Assembly: GCA_963680875.1 (NCBI GenBank)
Contig: OY804584.1
Span: forward strand, 97,174,031-97,238,030
DNA from: Bathymodiolus brooksi
Taxonomy: Eukaryota > Mollusca > Bivalvia > Mytilida > Modiolidae
Direction: 5' to 3'
Length of the DNA stretch: 64,000 nt
The position numbers and the translations under genes were made by a program. Shown here in pieces: positions 1 to 14,100 of this stretch (position 1 is the first letter of the stretch; each line of letters starts with the position of its first letter). The notes under the pieces are model-generated. The model saw only the letters and a list, made by a program, of their open reading frames with translations. It was not told the DNA's origin and searched no databases.

Positions 1-209
1 ATAATTTAACCCAAGAAACAAGAACAATCCAGTTATTATTCACAAATTAAAGAAATACAACTCTAAGTTCGAATATGGGTGGTAATTTGTAACAATATTT
101 CAACATTTCAAATTTTTCCATGAAACAAAACCGCAACCATTAACAAAAACAATGGATCAAATGTATGTATATTGTTCAAGATTATAGCGTTGTTTTTTTC
201 TTTTTTTTT

Positions 210-1735
210 GTGTGTTAGGGGTATAGTATTTGTGTGTTAGGGGTATATTATTTGTGTGTTAGGGGTATAGTATTTGTGTGTTAGGGGTATAGTATTTGTG
301 TGTTAGGAGTATAATATTTGTGTGTTAGGGGTATTGTATCTGTGTGATAGGGGTATAGTATTTGTGTGTTAGGGGTATATTATTTGGGTGTTAGGGGTAT
401 AATATTTGTGTGGTAGGGGTATATTATCTGTGTGTTAGAGGTATATTATTTATGTGTTAGGGGTATAGTATTTATGTGTTAGGGGTATAGTATCTGTGTG
501 TTAGGGGTATAGTATTTGTGTGTTAGGGGTATAATATTTGTGTGTTAGGGATATAGTATCTGTGTGCTATGGGTATAGTATTTGTGTGTTAGGGGTATAA
601 TATTTGTGTGTTAGGGGGATATTATTTGTGTGCTAGGGGTATAGTATTTGTGTGTTAGGGGTATAGTATTTGTGTGTTAGGGGTATAATATTTGTGTGTT
701 AGGGGTATAGTATGTGTGTTAGGGGTATATTGTTTATGTGCTAGGGGCATAGTATTTATGTGTTAGGGGTATAGTATCTGTGTGTTAGGGGTATAATATT
801 TGTGTGTTAGGGGTATAATATTTGTGTGCTAGGGGTATATTATCTGTGTGTTAGGGGTATATTATTTATGTGTTAGGGGTGTAGTATTTATGTGTTAGGG
901 GTATAGTATCTGTGTGTTAGGGGTATAGTATTTGTGTGTTAGGGGTATAATATTTGTGTGTTAGAGGTATAGTATCTGTGTGCTAGGGGTATAGTATTTG
1001 TGTGTTAGGGGTATAATATTTGTGTGTTAGGGGTATAGTATTTGTGTGTTAGGGGTATATTATTTGTGTGTTAGGGGAATAGTATTTGTGTGTTAGGGGT
1101 ATACTATTTGTGTGTTAGGGGTATACTATTTGTGTGTTAGGGGTATATTGTTAATGTGTTAGGGGTATAGTATTTATGTGTTAGGGGTATAGTATCTGTG
1201 TGTTAGGGGTATAATATGTGTGTTAGGGGTATAATATTTGGGTGTTAGGGGTATTGTATGTGTGTGTTAGGAGTATATTGTTTGTGTTATGGGTATAATA
1301 TTTATGTGTTGGGGTATAGTATCTGTGTGCTAGGGGTATATTATTTGTGTGTTAGGGGTATAATATTTGTGTGTTAGGGGTATAGTATTTGTGTGTTAGG
1401 GGTATAGTATTTGTGTGTTAGGGGAATAGTATTTGTGTGGTAGGGGTATACTATTTGTGTGTTAGGGGTATAGTATCTGTGTGTTAGGGGTATATTGTTT
1501 ATGTGTTAGGGGTATAGTATTTATGTGTTAGGGGTATAGTATCTGTGTGTTAGGGGTATAGTATCTGTGTGTTAGGGGTATACTATTTGTGTGTTAGGGG
1601 TATAGTATCTGTGTGTTAGGGGTATATTGTTTATGTGTTATGGGTATAATATTTATGTGTTAGGGGTATAGTATCTGTGTGTTAGGGGTATATTGTTTAT
1701 GTGCTATGAGTATAGTATTTGTGTGTTAGAGGTAT
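210..1735. repeat. 22-bp minisatellite, about 69 copies, with higher-order structure
   Basis: Consensus unit GGGGTATAGTATTTGTGTGTTA with variants (TATT, TAAT, ATCT, TATGTG). Phrases of three unusual units recur about 418 bases apart (441 and 857; 725 and 1143), i.e. about 19 units, showing a higher-order repeat. It lies just beyond the plexin 3' end. Confidence 0.97.
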
Positions 1736-1790
1736 CGATTGTTTCTCTTTCTATGGTTTTAATACTGAATTTTAGAACACATCTTATAGT

Positions 1791-1796
1791 TTTATT
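1791..1796 (-). terminator. candidate polyadenylation signal of the plexin gene
   Basis: AATAAA on the minus strand (TTTATT on plus), about 175 bases past the stop codon and before the minisatellite. Position fits a short 3' UTR; not proven. Confidence 0.5.
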
Positions 1797-1970
1797 GACA
1801 ATGACTGATAATTCTAAAAACAACAAAGCGGAAGATTTCGAAAACTTATTTTCTAATAAAACGGCAAAATGTTCAAAGATTCTGATCTTTGACAAAAAAT
1901 ATGGAATATATCTGTAATAGAGATTTTAAATGTGAAAAAAGTGCAAATAAGTATGGTTTTTTCTTACATC

Positions 1971-2135
1971 TTAGTCGTTTGCTATTGGTTCAATAATATG
2001 CACACAAAACATATATTTATATATATATTGTGATCGATTGCAAAATATATCTACCTCTTCTTTATATTTAGAAATAAAACTGAAAAACTGGTGTAAAGTG
2101 GCCTGTCTGTTGAACTTCATCTCCTTTGTCTGAAC
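1971..2135 (-). CDS. PLXN: plexin exon 32: C-terminal exon with stop (aa 1617-1670)
   Basis: Acceptor [26 protein letters not shown] corresponds to ALHEIYSYITKYKDEIL of plexins, confirming the frame. After that the tail diverges (ends EPIAND, TAA at 1973-1971) and lacks the usual charged tail. A weak internal donor (GAG|GTAGAT) could instead lead to a further exon beyond the window, so the very C-terminus is uncertain. Confidence 0.83.
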   Translation of the reverse strand, partial: VQTKEMKFNRQATLHQFFSFISKYKEEVDIFCNRSQYIYKYMFCVHIIEPIAND

Positions 2136-5100
2136 CTATTAATACAAAACATAATTAATAAATGTAGAGTTCACCCTACAGTGAGTTAAATTTGAACGTT
2201 GTTAACGATATTTTCATCCAATTGACTACGGAGGAATATAGAGATGACACACTATTGATGTTTACTGGTATATCCTCTGATCAGATGTTGTTTGTTTGTT
2301 TATCTACCCAAATAATTATATTTGTGAATATGACAATCGTGGATTGCAAATATGATGATCTAATGACAGTTATATATTTGGTCTAGTATGGAATTTAAAT
2401 TTGAATTTTGGTGTTTAACGCCACTTTCAGCAATATTTCAGCTATATCATAGCGACCAGTTTTAGTGGTGGAAGAAAACGGAGTACCCGGAGAGAACCAC
2501 CGACCATGGGCAAACAACTGGTAAACTTTATCACTTGCGGCTGCGAGTCGAGTGCACCTTTTTTGTAATTTACAAAGCCGGGCGCGAATCCACGCCACAT
2601 TGGTGATAGGCTTGTATGAGTTGCTAGGTAATCCATCTACCTAACTCATTGAGCCATCCGGGCCCCTGGTCTAGTATGGTGTTGTGTATTTGTTTTATTT
2701 GTCTTTGTTCTGTGTCTTGTGCCCAATATTGTCTGTGTCTTGAGCCCAATGTTGTCTGTGTCTTGTGCCCAATATTGTCTTGTGAGTTCTCCTGATTTAT
2801 GTAGTGGGGGTTGTGTTATTCCTTTTGTCATATTGTGTGTCTTTACGGGTGGTGATGTCCGCTACAATTTCAGCATAAAAACGATGTGATGTTCGTTTTG
2901 TCTTTACCTCCCAGTTGATTGTAGGAGAGCACATGTCCTATTTATATTATTTGTGTTTATTTGTACAGTTGTGTCAAAACACGTCTTGAATATATGAATA
3001 ACATTTCGGGAGTCTTATAAGAGGCAGGAATTGCTTACCGTTCGAGAGCATCCGGAGTCACCCGTGTTTTTTGATGGGGTCCTTGTTGCTCATCTTTTTA
3101 ATTTTCTGTGTTGTGTTGTATTTGTTAGCTTTGTTTTTCTTCGTCCTGTGTCTTGTGTACCCAATGTTGCAATGTCTCTGGATTGTCCATTGTTGATTGC
3201 CCCTTTGGGTTTCTCTAGCGTTTATATAGAATAGCATAGTCCAGCTGATTTTGAGGTCATATGACACAAAATTAACTTGGAGAACAAACATTCCTTGTTA
3301 TGTTACCTAACCATTAACAGGAAAGTTTTTTTCTCTCAAGCATTTCAGGAGACACACACAGATCCCCTGCATGTAAATTTATTGTTCTATACAACAAAGA
3401 ATGTCTATTCAATATCATATTGATCAACCCTAAAGAAACAATTAAGCTAACAATCCCCTACTTACAATAGACATGTCATCCATGGCTCTCCAAAATTCTT
3501 GGTCACTGCCCATTTCTACATTCATAAAGAATAAATTGACACTGTTTCTGTACCCTGCAACATCTTTGTAAAATAATAGCTTTTGCGTCGACGAATCCTG
3601 TACAAATTAACAAAACAAAAGGAAATTAATATAAATTACTGGTACACATTGTCTTGGTAAGTTTTATTTTATTTTTACTTTTATTATTTGTTTTTTATTA
3701 CTAAGTAAATATCATGTTGGTCAAGTAAATCTGATTTAATCATCATCTCATCAAGAAATAGCTTAATTGTTCTCACCAGGAATAAAGTGAAAACAATCCC
3801 TCGCTTGTCACGAAGAAACAGGCAGTAAAATAAGGGGGATAATAAAGTTGTCTCCCTTTGTTCCTTAGTTTATTGTATCTCTCTGTCTAAACCCATCGAA
3901 CGAGGATAGCTTACTACTGTCATTCATTGACTTACCTGGCTGCCATTTTGTTTTCCTTGGGTGAAACTGTCAATGAAAACTTGTCTTAAAATATCCATGC
4001 ACGGCTCTACATGACTAGGTACATCTACATCAAATAAAATCTGCGGTCTAGATATCAATGGAGCCCAAAGTCGAGTGGCATAGCTGAAAAATAATTTGAT
4101 AACATATTTCCTAGTATCATGATGCAGTAATTTTATCATTTCCCACTTAATTTAGGTTTATGATCATCCACGTTCTATGCTAAACATCAACATACAATCG
4201 GACTAAGATATTATATCAATTGAGGTTTATGACATAGGAGAATGTTTACCTGTTACATATAATTATATAAAAAATTAAACGTAAGAGAATACCGAATTTG
4301 TCATTTCGATTCTAGTTAAAAATGACCTTTATTTGACACAGCTTTATTGGTTTACCCAATTTTTAGAATATTCTAATTGTGTTTCCCACAAATTATATTT
4401 TATAGATTTGTGGTGGCAAACTTTTAATTTTAAAGATTAGTCAATGCTTCTTCAAATCGCACGATAGCATGCAGCACAAATACTCGCCTATAATACAGAA
4501 AGTGAATGGTCGTTATAGGTACAAAAGGAATAATCAGAAACTGTAAAATGAAAGCCAAACAATGCAATACATACTTCACTATTGACAACGAAAATAAACC
4601 GTCAATTTCTAAAAAAAATAAATAAATAAAGATTTGACTGTCTTACCATTCACTTTTCCATGCTTGTAGTAGATCAATATCAACGCCTATATCTTTACCC
4701 TGTTTGTCTAACATACACAGGAAATATCTAACTGGAACAGGTAGAGAGGAAGCATTCATCATGCCTTCAAATGCAGTATCAATATAGTCTCTCAAAATTA
4801 GCTGTAGGAAAATCATCAATAACACTATTAATTTAATGATAGAACAATAAAAGCTCTTGTCATCTGCTGCATATATATTAATAATACATTTTTTACCTTT
4901 TAAAAGGTAAATATGTGCACATCATTTTTCACAATGAAAAAAATATTCCACCCATCTTCCTATTCATCCTCAGATGTCATAGCATCTATAAAGTCCAATG
5001 ATTTGCACTGATTGATTGATTGATTGTCAGTAATCGCCAAATGAGCAATTTGTCAGCTATTTCAAGTTACATTCAAAATTATGATAATGGTGTCCTCTTT

Positions 5101-8100
5101 GCTTTAGACGAACCCGCTTAGTTGGAATGTTATGGTGGTAGCTCACAAAAACAACAGTCTGCAGGTAGATATGTCGCTTCACTCGGAGACATCATCCTCT
5201 TTGTTCTAGACGAACCCGCTTAGTTGGAATGTTATGGTGGTAGCTCACAAAAACAACAGTCTGCAGGTGGATATGTCGCTTCACTCGGAGACATCATCCT
5301 CTTTGTTCTAGACGAACCCGCTTAGTTGGAATGTTATGGTGGTAGCTCACAAAAACAACAGTCTGCAGGTAGATATGTCGCTTCACTCGGAGACATCATC
5401 CTCTTTGTTCTAGACGAACCCGCTTAGTTGGAATGTTATGGTGGTAGCTCACAAAAACAACAGTCTGCAGGTAGATATGTCGCTTCACTCGGAGACATCA
5501 TCCTCTTTGTTCTAGACGAACCCGCTTAGTTGGAATGTTATGGTGGTAGCTCACAAAAGCAACAGTCTGCAGGTAGATATGTCGCTTCACTCGGAGACAT
5601 CATCCTTATCCCGAGCCAACCGATATTTGCTCTATCTCCTTAATGATGTGTGCTTAGCGGAGAAGCTGCATATACCAATCTTATCAGTCTTCGTGATCCG
5701 ACCAGGGTTCGAAGCCATGGTCTATGACACTCGAGGCGAGCGCAACCATAATCAAGCATTGATTGAGAATAAACTTTAATTACTATAGCAAAAGCACCCG
5801 GCATCATTATACAAAGACACAGAATATTTCTATAAAATAGTTGTAGTTATGTATTTTAAATACCTTTGTATGGAAAAGTCTGTTGAGAAACAATTCATCA
5901 CTTTCCTGTTCTTTACTTGAGCTTTCGTCATCTATTAATTTTGTCTGTAATTAAATATAAATCACAAAAAGATCAAAATTTCTTGCTTTATAGAGTCAAC
6001 TGCATTTTGTATCTTATAAATACAGTTAATCTTTATTTTGTATAGTTAATGTTTATTTTACACATTTAATTTGTTTATAAATTATAGTCAAACACTATTT
6101 AAATATTTAGTAAAACCACATTTTATGTTCAAATTGTATTTTGTATATACAGTGAAACGACATTTTGCATATACTGTCAAAATTTGCTTTGTATATATAG
6201 TGAAACTACATATTATACATAGAGTTAAATTGATATTAACAAACAGATGAATCAACCACAAATTTAACTTGCCTGGTGTCTATCTTATTTGAACAAAGGA
6301 GTTTTGAATCCAGTCCATTAACAAACAGGTTTTGTAATCACATGTTATTTTATGATGTCGTTCTGAATATCAAATATTACTAAAATGATGATGTATTTAT
6401 TTTGAAGATAGTTTCATAATATTGTAGCTATAAATCACAGTAGCTGGTGTCATTAAATATCATGTGAGTCTAAAACCTGTATAAAATCATTTAAAGACTT
6501 TTCACCATTTGTTCTCGGGTGCCCATTATGAGAGAGAAAGAAATAACATTGTGTAAAACCTTTAGCTTTCCGATGAAACTGAAAACTTATATTGATTATA
6601 ATAATGAATGTGTAAGGCTCAGTAATATTTTAATCCACAATCTGATAGGTCTGCTGAATAGTATATGAGCCTTTAATTGCTGGAAACTCTTTACTTACCA
6701 GATGCCATTTGTTGATGTCTTGTTCCTCTTGTATCTCTAGATTAACATGACATGGATTGATCAGAAGATCATTCTTTACATTGTGGTTTACTAAAACAAA
6801 ATATACAATTTAAAACAAAGATCCTCTTGAGATATAGAAATCGTTCTTCAGCTTTGTTATTACATTTTGCTCTTAAAGTATTTGTTTTATATGGTTAATA
6901 CTAAATTATGTGTATGCTGAAGAGACCGGATATGGTTAATGTGTTTAACGCCACTTTCAACAATATTTCAGTTAGTGGTGTTAGGCACTGATTGCATAGG
7001 TAGTTGTAAATCCAACTAACATACGATAACGACCACGACGGCCCCTGTTGAAGAGAAGATGGAGACACAATTTTATTTTTTTTATTCTTACAATGTAAAT
7101 GTGTCCATTTCATATAACAATATCAAACCGGAAGTAAATATCGCCATTGTAATCGTCACTTTCAATTTCAAGACTAATTTGTCCAAGTATTTTAACAAAT
7201 AATATATTCCTAAATACTGTAATGGGAAAGAAAAACACACCATAGTATTTCAGTTGTGTGGACATAAACTGAAAACAATTAATTCTGAATGGCTTTTTAC
7301 AATTACCAATAATCAGATAAGAGATTTATTGATACACCACGCACATCTTATGGCCTTACATTTAACACTATCAATGCTGAAATCAATCAAATATGTTGGC
7401 ATGATAGAAAAAACAATACCCACCATATATTTTATTTGAATCATCAGCATTTTGTGATTCTTGGGACACCAGGGTCATGTCACTGCCATCTTTCACCATG
7501 TACCGCTTCAACATGTTCAAACGTACCATTCCATTTCTTTTGTCACTGGTCTTATCGATATCCTCTAACTTTACTTTTACATTCTTCCCCTGATGCCATT
7601 CTGCAAAATAACAGTTTTTAAATACATGTGTTTTTTCAGACAAAATACTACAAATATGCCAAATCATGTCAAACTGTGGCAAGTAAGGTCATTTTCGTAA
7701 CATAGTTCAAACAGAACTATTTTGCTTTATAAAATATGTTAAAATCTAGTTAGGACATTTAAATTGACGTTCGTATTATAATAGGACGTTTATTTTATCT
7801 CTAATATACAAACATCTGATTATCAACTAATGTCAGACTATTTCAGAAGCTACATTAAAGCTACAAATCTAAGAAAACCATATTATATCTTGAGGTATTG
7901 AACAGTATTGCCATTTATGGAAAGAGTAGAGAGTAGAGTATGAATGAAAGGCTACAGGACATGATTTGTTACTGACTATATTTTGACATTAGATGTTAGC
8001 ATATCGCAAGATAAAAAATAAAAAAAGATCAAATAACATGAAATTGTATTAACAATTTGTATTTAATACAAATATTATATGAAATTATTCATATAGAATT

Positions 8101-11100
8101 TCCATTAAAAGGTAGAAATTCACTTAATTCACCTCATTAGAATTTATTTGTTTGCCATGCAATGATCAATTATGTACAGTTCTGGGTTCAATCAGGTTCC
8201 TAGTATCTGAGAGTAAAATATTTTACCCGTTCGGTCATGTTGAGCTATTGTCATGTAGTAATGACCATTCCTGATCAACGTAAAATACAAACATATTATA
8301 GAAGCACATTTTATACAAGGGCTTAATGGTTTCATGTGAAAAAAAAAAGATGTTTGATGTTAAACTTGTCATGCGGTGACAGCCATCTTGATATCCTTTA
8401 TCCACAGAAAACATTAGAAAGAACTGTCAAATGATTATTCATCCACAGTTTTGGGTTCAATAAAGTTTATCACACATACAGTTATAGAAGATATTTGAAA
8501 TACAAACGTACATATCAAATGTAAGGCCTACGACACATCTCTGAATCAACCAGCAACAAGTACGCATTTCTGAATCAACCAGCAACAAGTACGCATTTCT
8601 GAATCAACCAGCAACAAGTACGCATTTCTGAATCAACCAGCAACAAGTACGCATTTCTGAATCAACCAGCAACAAGTACGCATTTCTGAATCAACCAGCA
8701 ACAAGTACGCATTTCTGAATCAACCAGCAACAAGTACGCATTTCTGAATCAACCAGCAACAAGTACGCATTTCTGAATCAACCAGCAACAAGTACGCATT
8801 TCTGAATCAACCAGCAACAAGTGACGCTCCAAACCACAGTATTTGAAAACCAAATAATGTAAAAGTCTTAGGGAGTAAGAAAACCAAATAATGTAAATGT
8901 CTTAGGGAGTAAGAAACCCAAATAGAATAAACAGGACAAACTGGGATAACCTACATGAACTCATAATCATCCTGTGTTATATGCTGAATGAAACAAAACT
9001 AATATATTATATCGAGGAACATCCCATTAACTTTATACAATAAAATAGAATACCTACACCGTCAGGTAATACAAAATCTAATAAAGTAAAATTGACATCC
9101 CTATCCCACATAAATGTTCAGTGATTTCTGAAGTCTGGTTCATTTACTGTAGGTATTCTATCAGCTGTTATACATTACTATATGACCTATGTGTAATACT
9201 AAGTTTTAGCTCATATAATGTTTGTTATTTCAAAAGTTGGGTTGTTTTTGTTTATTTTAGTGTATTACTCACCCATGGTTAATACAAACTGACCCAGCTC
9301 TAATTCTTTATACCGTATATGTACTTCAGACGATGGTATGGTCTTGTTTTATATTCCTATATTACCCACCATGTGTAATACTAACCCAGCTCTAGTTTAC
9401 ATACATTGTACTACATGTATATACATTTCAGAAATTAATTTGTCTTCGTTGTGAATGTAGTACCTTCCTATATTGCCCATCCATGTGTAACTCAACTTTA
9501 GTTCATGTACTATATGGGAATCTGCTTTGTTTGTTTGCATAACTTTAGGGTTATGGCGTTTAACGGCACTTTCCACAATGCCACACGTCACTGACACACT
9601 TTATCACATAATGTTGTATCGAGTACACCTCACTGTGAGCTAGGTTAGAACTAACATCTTTAGAGGTGATAAACACTGATTGCATAGGTAGTTGTATATC
9701 CAGCTACCGTATGATCATGACCACGGCCACCCCTTGTATAACTGTAATACATTCGTATTTATATTCGTTGTGTAATACTAACCGAGTTCTAGTTCATGTA
9801 CTGTAGGTACTTCAGAAGCTGGTTTATTTTTGTATATTGCTGTAATACATTTCTGTTTGACCTGTGTAATGGTATCACAATCTAACACTGAGACAGGAAT
9901 CTTCTCATCACTGTTTCCATTCAGATTTATGTTCAAAGTCTGAAAAAATATAGAAAACTGTAACGAGAGAGTCTCTTCTAAGCAAACACCCATGAGCAGG
10001 GGCTTCATTTGAGAAAAAGTAAAACTATCATTTCCAAAAAAAAAAAAAAAAAATAATTAAAAACTAAATAAAAAAAAATGCTTATGTTCGGTTTCTATAG
10101 TAACATGCATTTGTATTTTAGCATGCAATTGGTCACCATGGCAACGGTTGTCCTTTTAAAAATGTTAATAGCCGATTGCACATCTACTCATAGTTTGAGC
10201 CAATTAATGCATGTTGTAGCGAATTGATAAATGTTCTATATTTAATTGTTAAATAAATTTTACATATCAATAAAATAAAACTTGTAATTGCCTGTGCTTA
10301 AACTATTTACATTTCTGAAATGATAAATTTCTAAGAACACTTAATGTTCGTTGTTACCATAGTTTCGTATTCCACTCTATTTTTTAACAGTCTCTCCTCA
10401 GCCAATGTATTCCTTGAGTTTTCAGTGACTGCATCAATAGGAGCTTTTTCTATCACTGCCTGTGTAGCCTTGTATAACATATATAAATTCATTCCACTTC
10501 CACTCTAAAGAAAATAACAAATAGTCATTGATAGATATTGTGACGGTAATTCCAGTGATTCCAAAAGATATAATTATTATAATGATTATAATAATTAACC
10601 ACCTCTCACTTCAAATCATTAAACGGGTAATGTCGTTGATTTTGGTGATTATTTTTGTCCCGATATTGTTTTTAATAATAATACATTAAAAACATAAATT
10701 AAATTTATTATCGAGTTTTAAAGTAAAAAGTTCATCCAATTCTCTTAATAAATTCATGTCTGTTGGACAATATACGCCCCTATTCATATGACATTAGGTG
10801 ACCTTTAACGAAAATTAACATAGGCCACCAACATGACCTTTAAGGAAGCGTTGGGAGTTCAACTGAAGTGTAAGCATCAGTGCCATTGCGCATGTAGTTC
10901 GGAAATTGAGACCTGCATAATTAATGATGCTGTGAGACAAGCTGCACACACATAACAACGAAAATATGTTTTTGGTCGAATCTCGCCAAACTCATGTTTT
11001 GGAGGTATAAATTAACTTTCAACTCAAAAATAAAAAAAACTTTAAAAAAAAAAATATATATAACCAGTTACAGGCACTATTCCCTTAATTATACATACAC

Positions 11101-14100
11101 ACTATTCCTTGTCATGTGTGTAAACTGTGAAATACATACTACATTTATCATAATATAATGTTATTTCCTATCACATATCAACACTCAATGTAAACATACC
11201 TTGAGATGATGATACATAGACATCTCTAACCAGTTCACCATCAATCTCTCAGTAATAGATTCAAATCTAAGAAAATAATCAGTAATAATAGCAAGAGATA
11301 TAACTATAAACTAAATTAAAAATACCACACTTTTTGAACAGTTCCAAATTCCAATAAAAACCATAGAGCAGCGGCAGAATTGCTACCCCTAACACACATA
11401 CATGAATGTACATGACCGCTCACTTTTCTGGATTGGCATATCTACTTAAAAAGAAAGTGATGGGATTAAGCTAGTTTCCTGAGCCTAAATGTCACCTCTT
11501 AGTGAAATGATTCGGTCACATGATTTCCACATTTGAATAAAATGCCAATCCTCACATCAAATTTTATATCACAAAATACACAGTAATATTTGTACTTTGT
11601 TGTTGTATCTGATAACTGTCTGATGCAGGTCTGTAGATGGATCATACCGCACCACTCATGTGTTGTACCGATATATAACAATAAATAAGTTCTCATATAT
11701 ATAATATCAGTTCTATTAAAGAGATGTTATGGGTCACAGAAGATAAGCATAGAAAATAATTTAATCATGACATAGCAAGACTACTTTATTTATATCTAAA
11801 TGAATATGTATTGTAGCGTTTGTTAGATTAAGATCTTGCATGCCATTTAGTCAAATATGTTCAGTAGTTCATGTGACTGATGATAATGACTTACCCTTTA
11901 AAAAGAGCTTTGTGTTGTTTCTTGGAAGATGATTGAATCATATCACTCAACAAACAGCTGACAAGTCTGGAATAATAACAATAAAACACATTATAAAATG
12001 TATGTTTGAAGATGCCAAAAAGGTAATCAGAATCCGTAAATTGAAGAAGGGCAGTCAATACAATGGCCAAAGAAGGGCAGTCAATACAATGGCCAAAGAA
12101 GGGCAGTCAATACAAAGGTCAAAGAAGGGCAGTCAATACAATGGCCAAAGGCAAAATGACAAAAGGACAACGATCTACACAAAAATCTAAAGATTCCACT
12201 AAAACCAAGGGGTGACCTCATGTGTTCCGAAAGTACCGTCAATCACGAAAGGGAGAAAACATTGTGATTCTCTGTAATCATAACCAGTACAAAATAACCA
12301 TATTGCATTTTAATTCAAGACATAAGAAAATACCAGCTTAACAGCAACAAAAATGCTGATCATCAGGTTCCTCTACTACGATCAGTAAACTATACAATCC
12401 GACAAAAGTTAAGCACCACACTATATTTTTATCGATATATTGTTTACATCAATACTGTTAAAACAATAAAATAGAAATCACCATTTTTCTTACACTTCTT
12501 AAAAGACTACACCAATGGCTCTAAAATTACCAATTTACGAAGTATTTATCATCCTGAAAGACGTGACAATGACGTGGCAAAAATGGGGTTCAAAACAGGC
12601 GCTGGAAAAACGTAAAACCCGTTTGTCTTTGATGGAAGTTTTTAACATTGCATTAAAATGCAGAGTCTTCAGATTTTAAGAACTTTTAAATGCATCTATT
12701 GTGCGTATGTGTAAGGCATACAAATCAATAACGAGTATATCCACCGCGTTTATTGTGAAGTTCTGTAACACACCTCGGCATGCTTCGCACAAGACGCCTA
12801 AGCCGTTCTTGGGGGAACTGTTGCCACTCCTGTAAGATAGCAGTTCTTAATTCATCAATATTTTGACATTTTGGATTGAGTTGGTTAATTTGTCGGCCAA
12901 TAAAGTCCCATACATGCTCTATAAGGTTCATGTCTGGCGACATCGCAGGCCGTGGAATTGACTGAACAGCCTCTTGCTGTAAAAAATGTTGTACAATTCG
13001 GGCTCTATGTGGCCTAGCGTTGTCGTCCATGAACATTGGCCTGTCAGCCAACGCATGATTGTCGAAATAGGGGACTACGCGTGGAGCGAGCACATTGTCA
13101 CGATATTTTTGGCCTGTCAGATTACCATCAAGAACGTACTAGCAAATGTTATAAAAAAAATTGTTGAAGCTATCATAAAATGCCGATATAGATTGACTTA
13201 CATGTTGATTTTATTATTGATAGATTTAGTTGTATTTTTGAAATGGGATCATGTCCACTCTAATTAATTTCTTACTAACCCTGGATAAGAGATCTATTGT
13301 AAAACAGGGAACCTTAGATTATTTTTGCTTACATGGGCATCTAAGGCGTTTTGTTAACAGGCAAGTCAAACAATAAAGTATTGTTATAAAAAAAACAGAA
13401 CGTACAATCTCCAACTTACAGTCAAAGGAAAAACAACCCCAGACAGTTACACCTCATCCCCAAAAGCAGTTGTGCCCACAATGTGGTCGTCCTGAAATGA
13501 AGTGTTTCGTTGGCGCCAAACCCTTGCACGACCGTCGGTAGGGCGTAACAATAATCGACTTTCATCAGACCAGTGGACCCGTCTCCATGTGCGAATAGTC
13601 CACCCCAAATGATCATATGACCAGTCAAATCGAGCATGGCGATCACGTAATGTCAACTGTGGACGTTTTATGGGTCGTCGCGCTCACATTCCCTGATGGT
13701 GAAGGCGTCTGATTACAGTGCGTGTGCTAATGTGGCCTCCAAATGCTAAATACCACGAAGTGCATCAGCTGTACTGAACGGCCATTGCCGCGCCCGTCTG
13801 GATATGAGCCGGTCCTCTCTCGGCGTCGTTTTGCGAGGTCTACCTGCACGTGGACGGTCAATAACGTTCCCCGTTTGACGAAAACGCTGCATCAGTCGTA
13901 CAATGATGGAATGGTTAACCCTGAAGTTATCTGTCACCCTTCTATGGCTAATACCACCGTTATGCATGCCAACAGCTTGCCACCTTTCTGATATGGTTAA
14001 TGTTCGCCGCACCATACCAAACCAATAGAAAATGAAACTTACAAATCTACACAAAAAAAATCAGCTTTCGTTCGCAAACACAAATGTTGAAAAGTACATG

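Noticed and set aside
210..1735. Telomere-like interpretation of the TTAGGGG-containing array
   Set aside because: The unit is 22 bp with one TTAGGGG each, not a short telomeric hexamer; plexin exons follow directly.
1693..1917. Small overlapping open frames on both strands beside the minisatellite
   Set aside because: They run from tandem repeat into the plexin 3' flank and have no protein-like features.
5540..5779. 79-codon plus-strand open frame
   Set aside because: It lies wholly within the minus-strand SINE and its tandem expansion.
7416..7423. Alternative exon 26 donor four bases downstream (GTATTG)
   Set aside because: It places exon 27 in a frame with a stop after eight codons and loses the KWHL motif; GTGGGT keeps the conserved frame.
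8536..8822. 29-bp repeats considered as CRISPR repeats
   Set aside because: Head-to-tail units with no spacers: a minisatellite.
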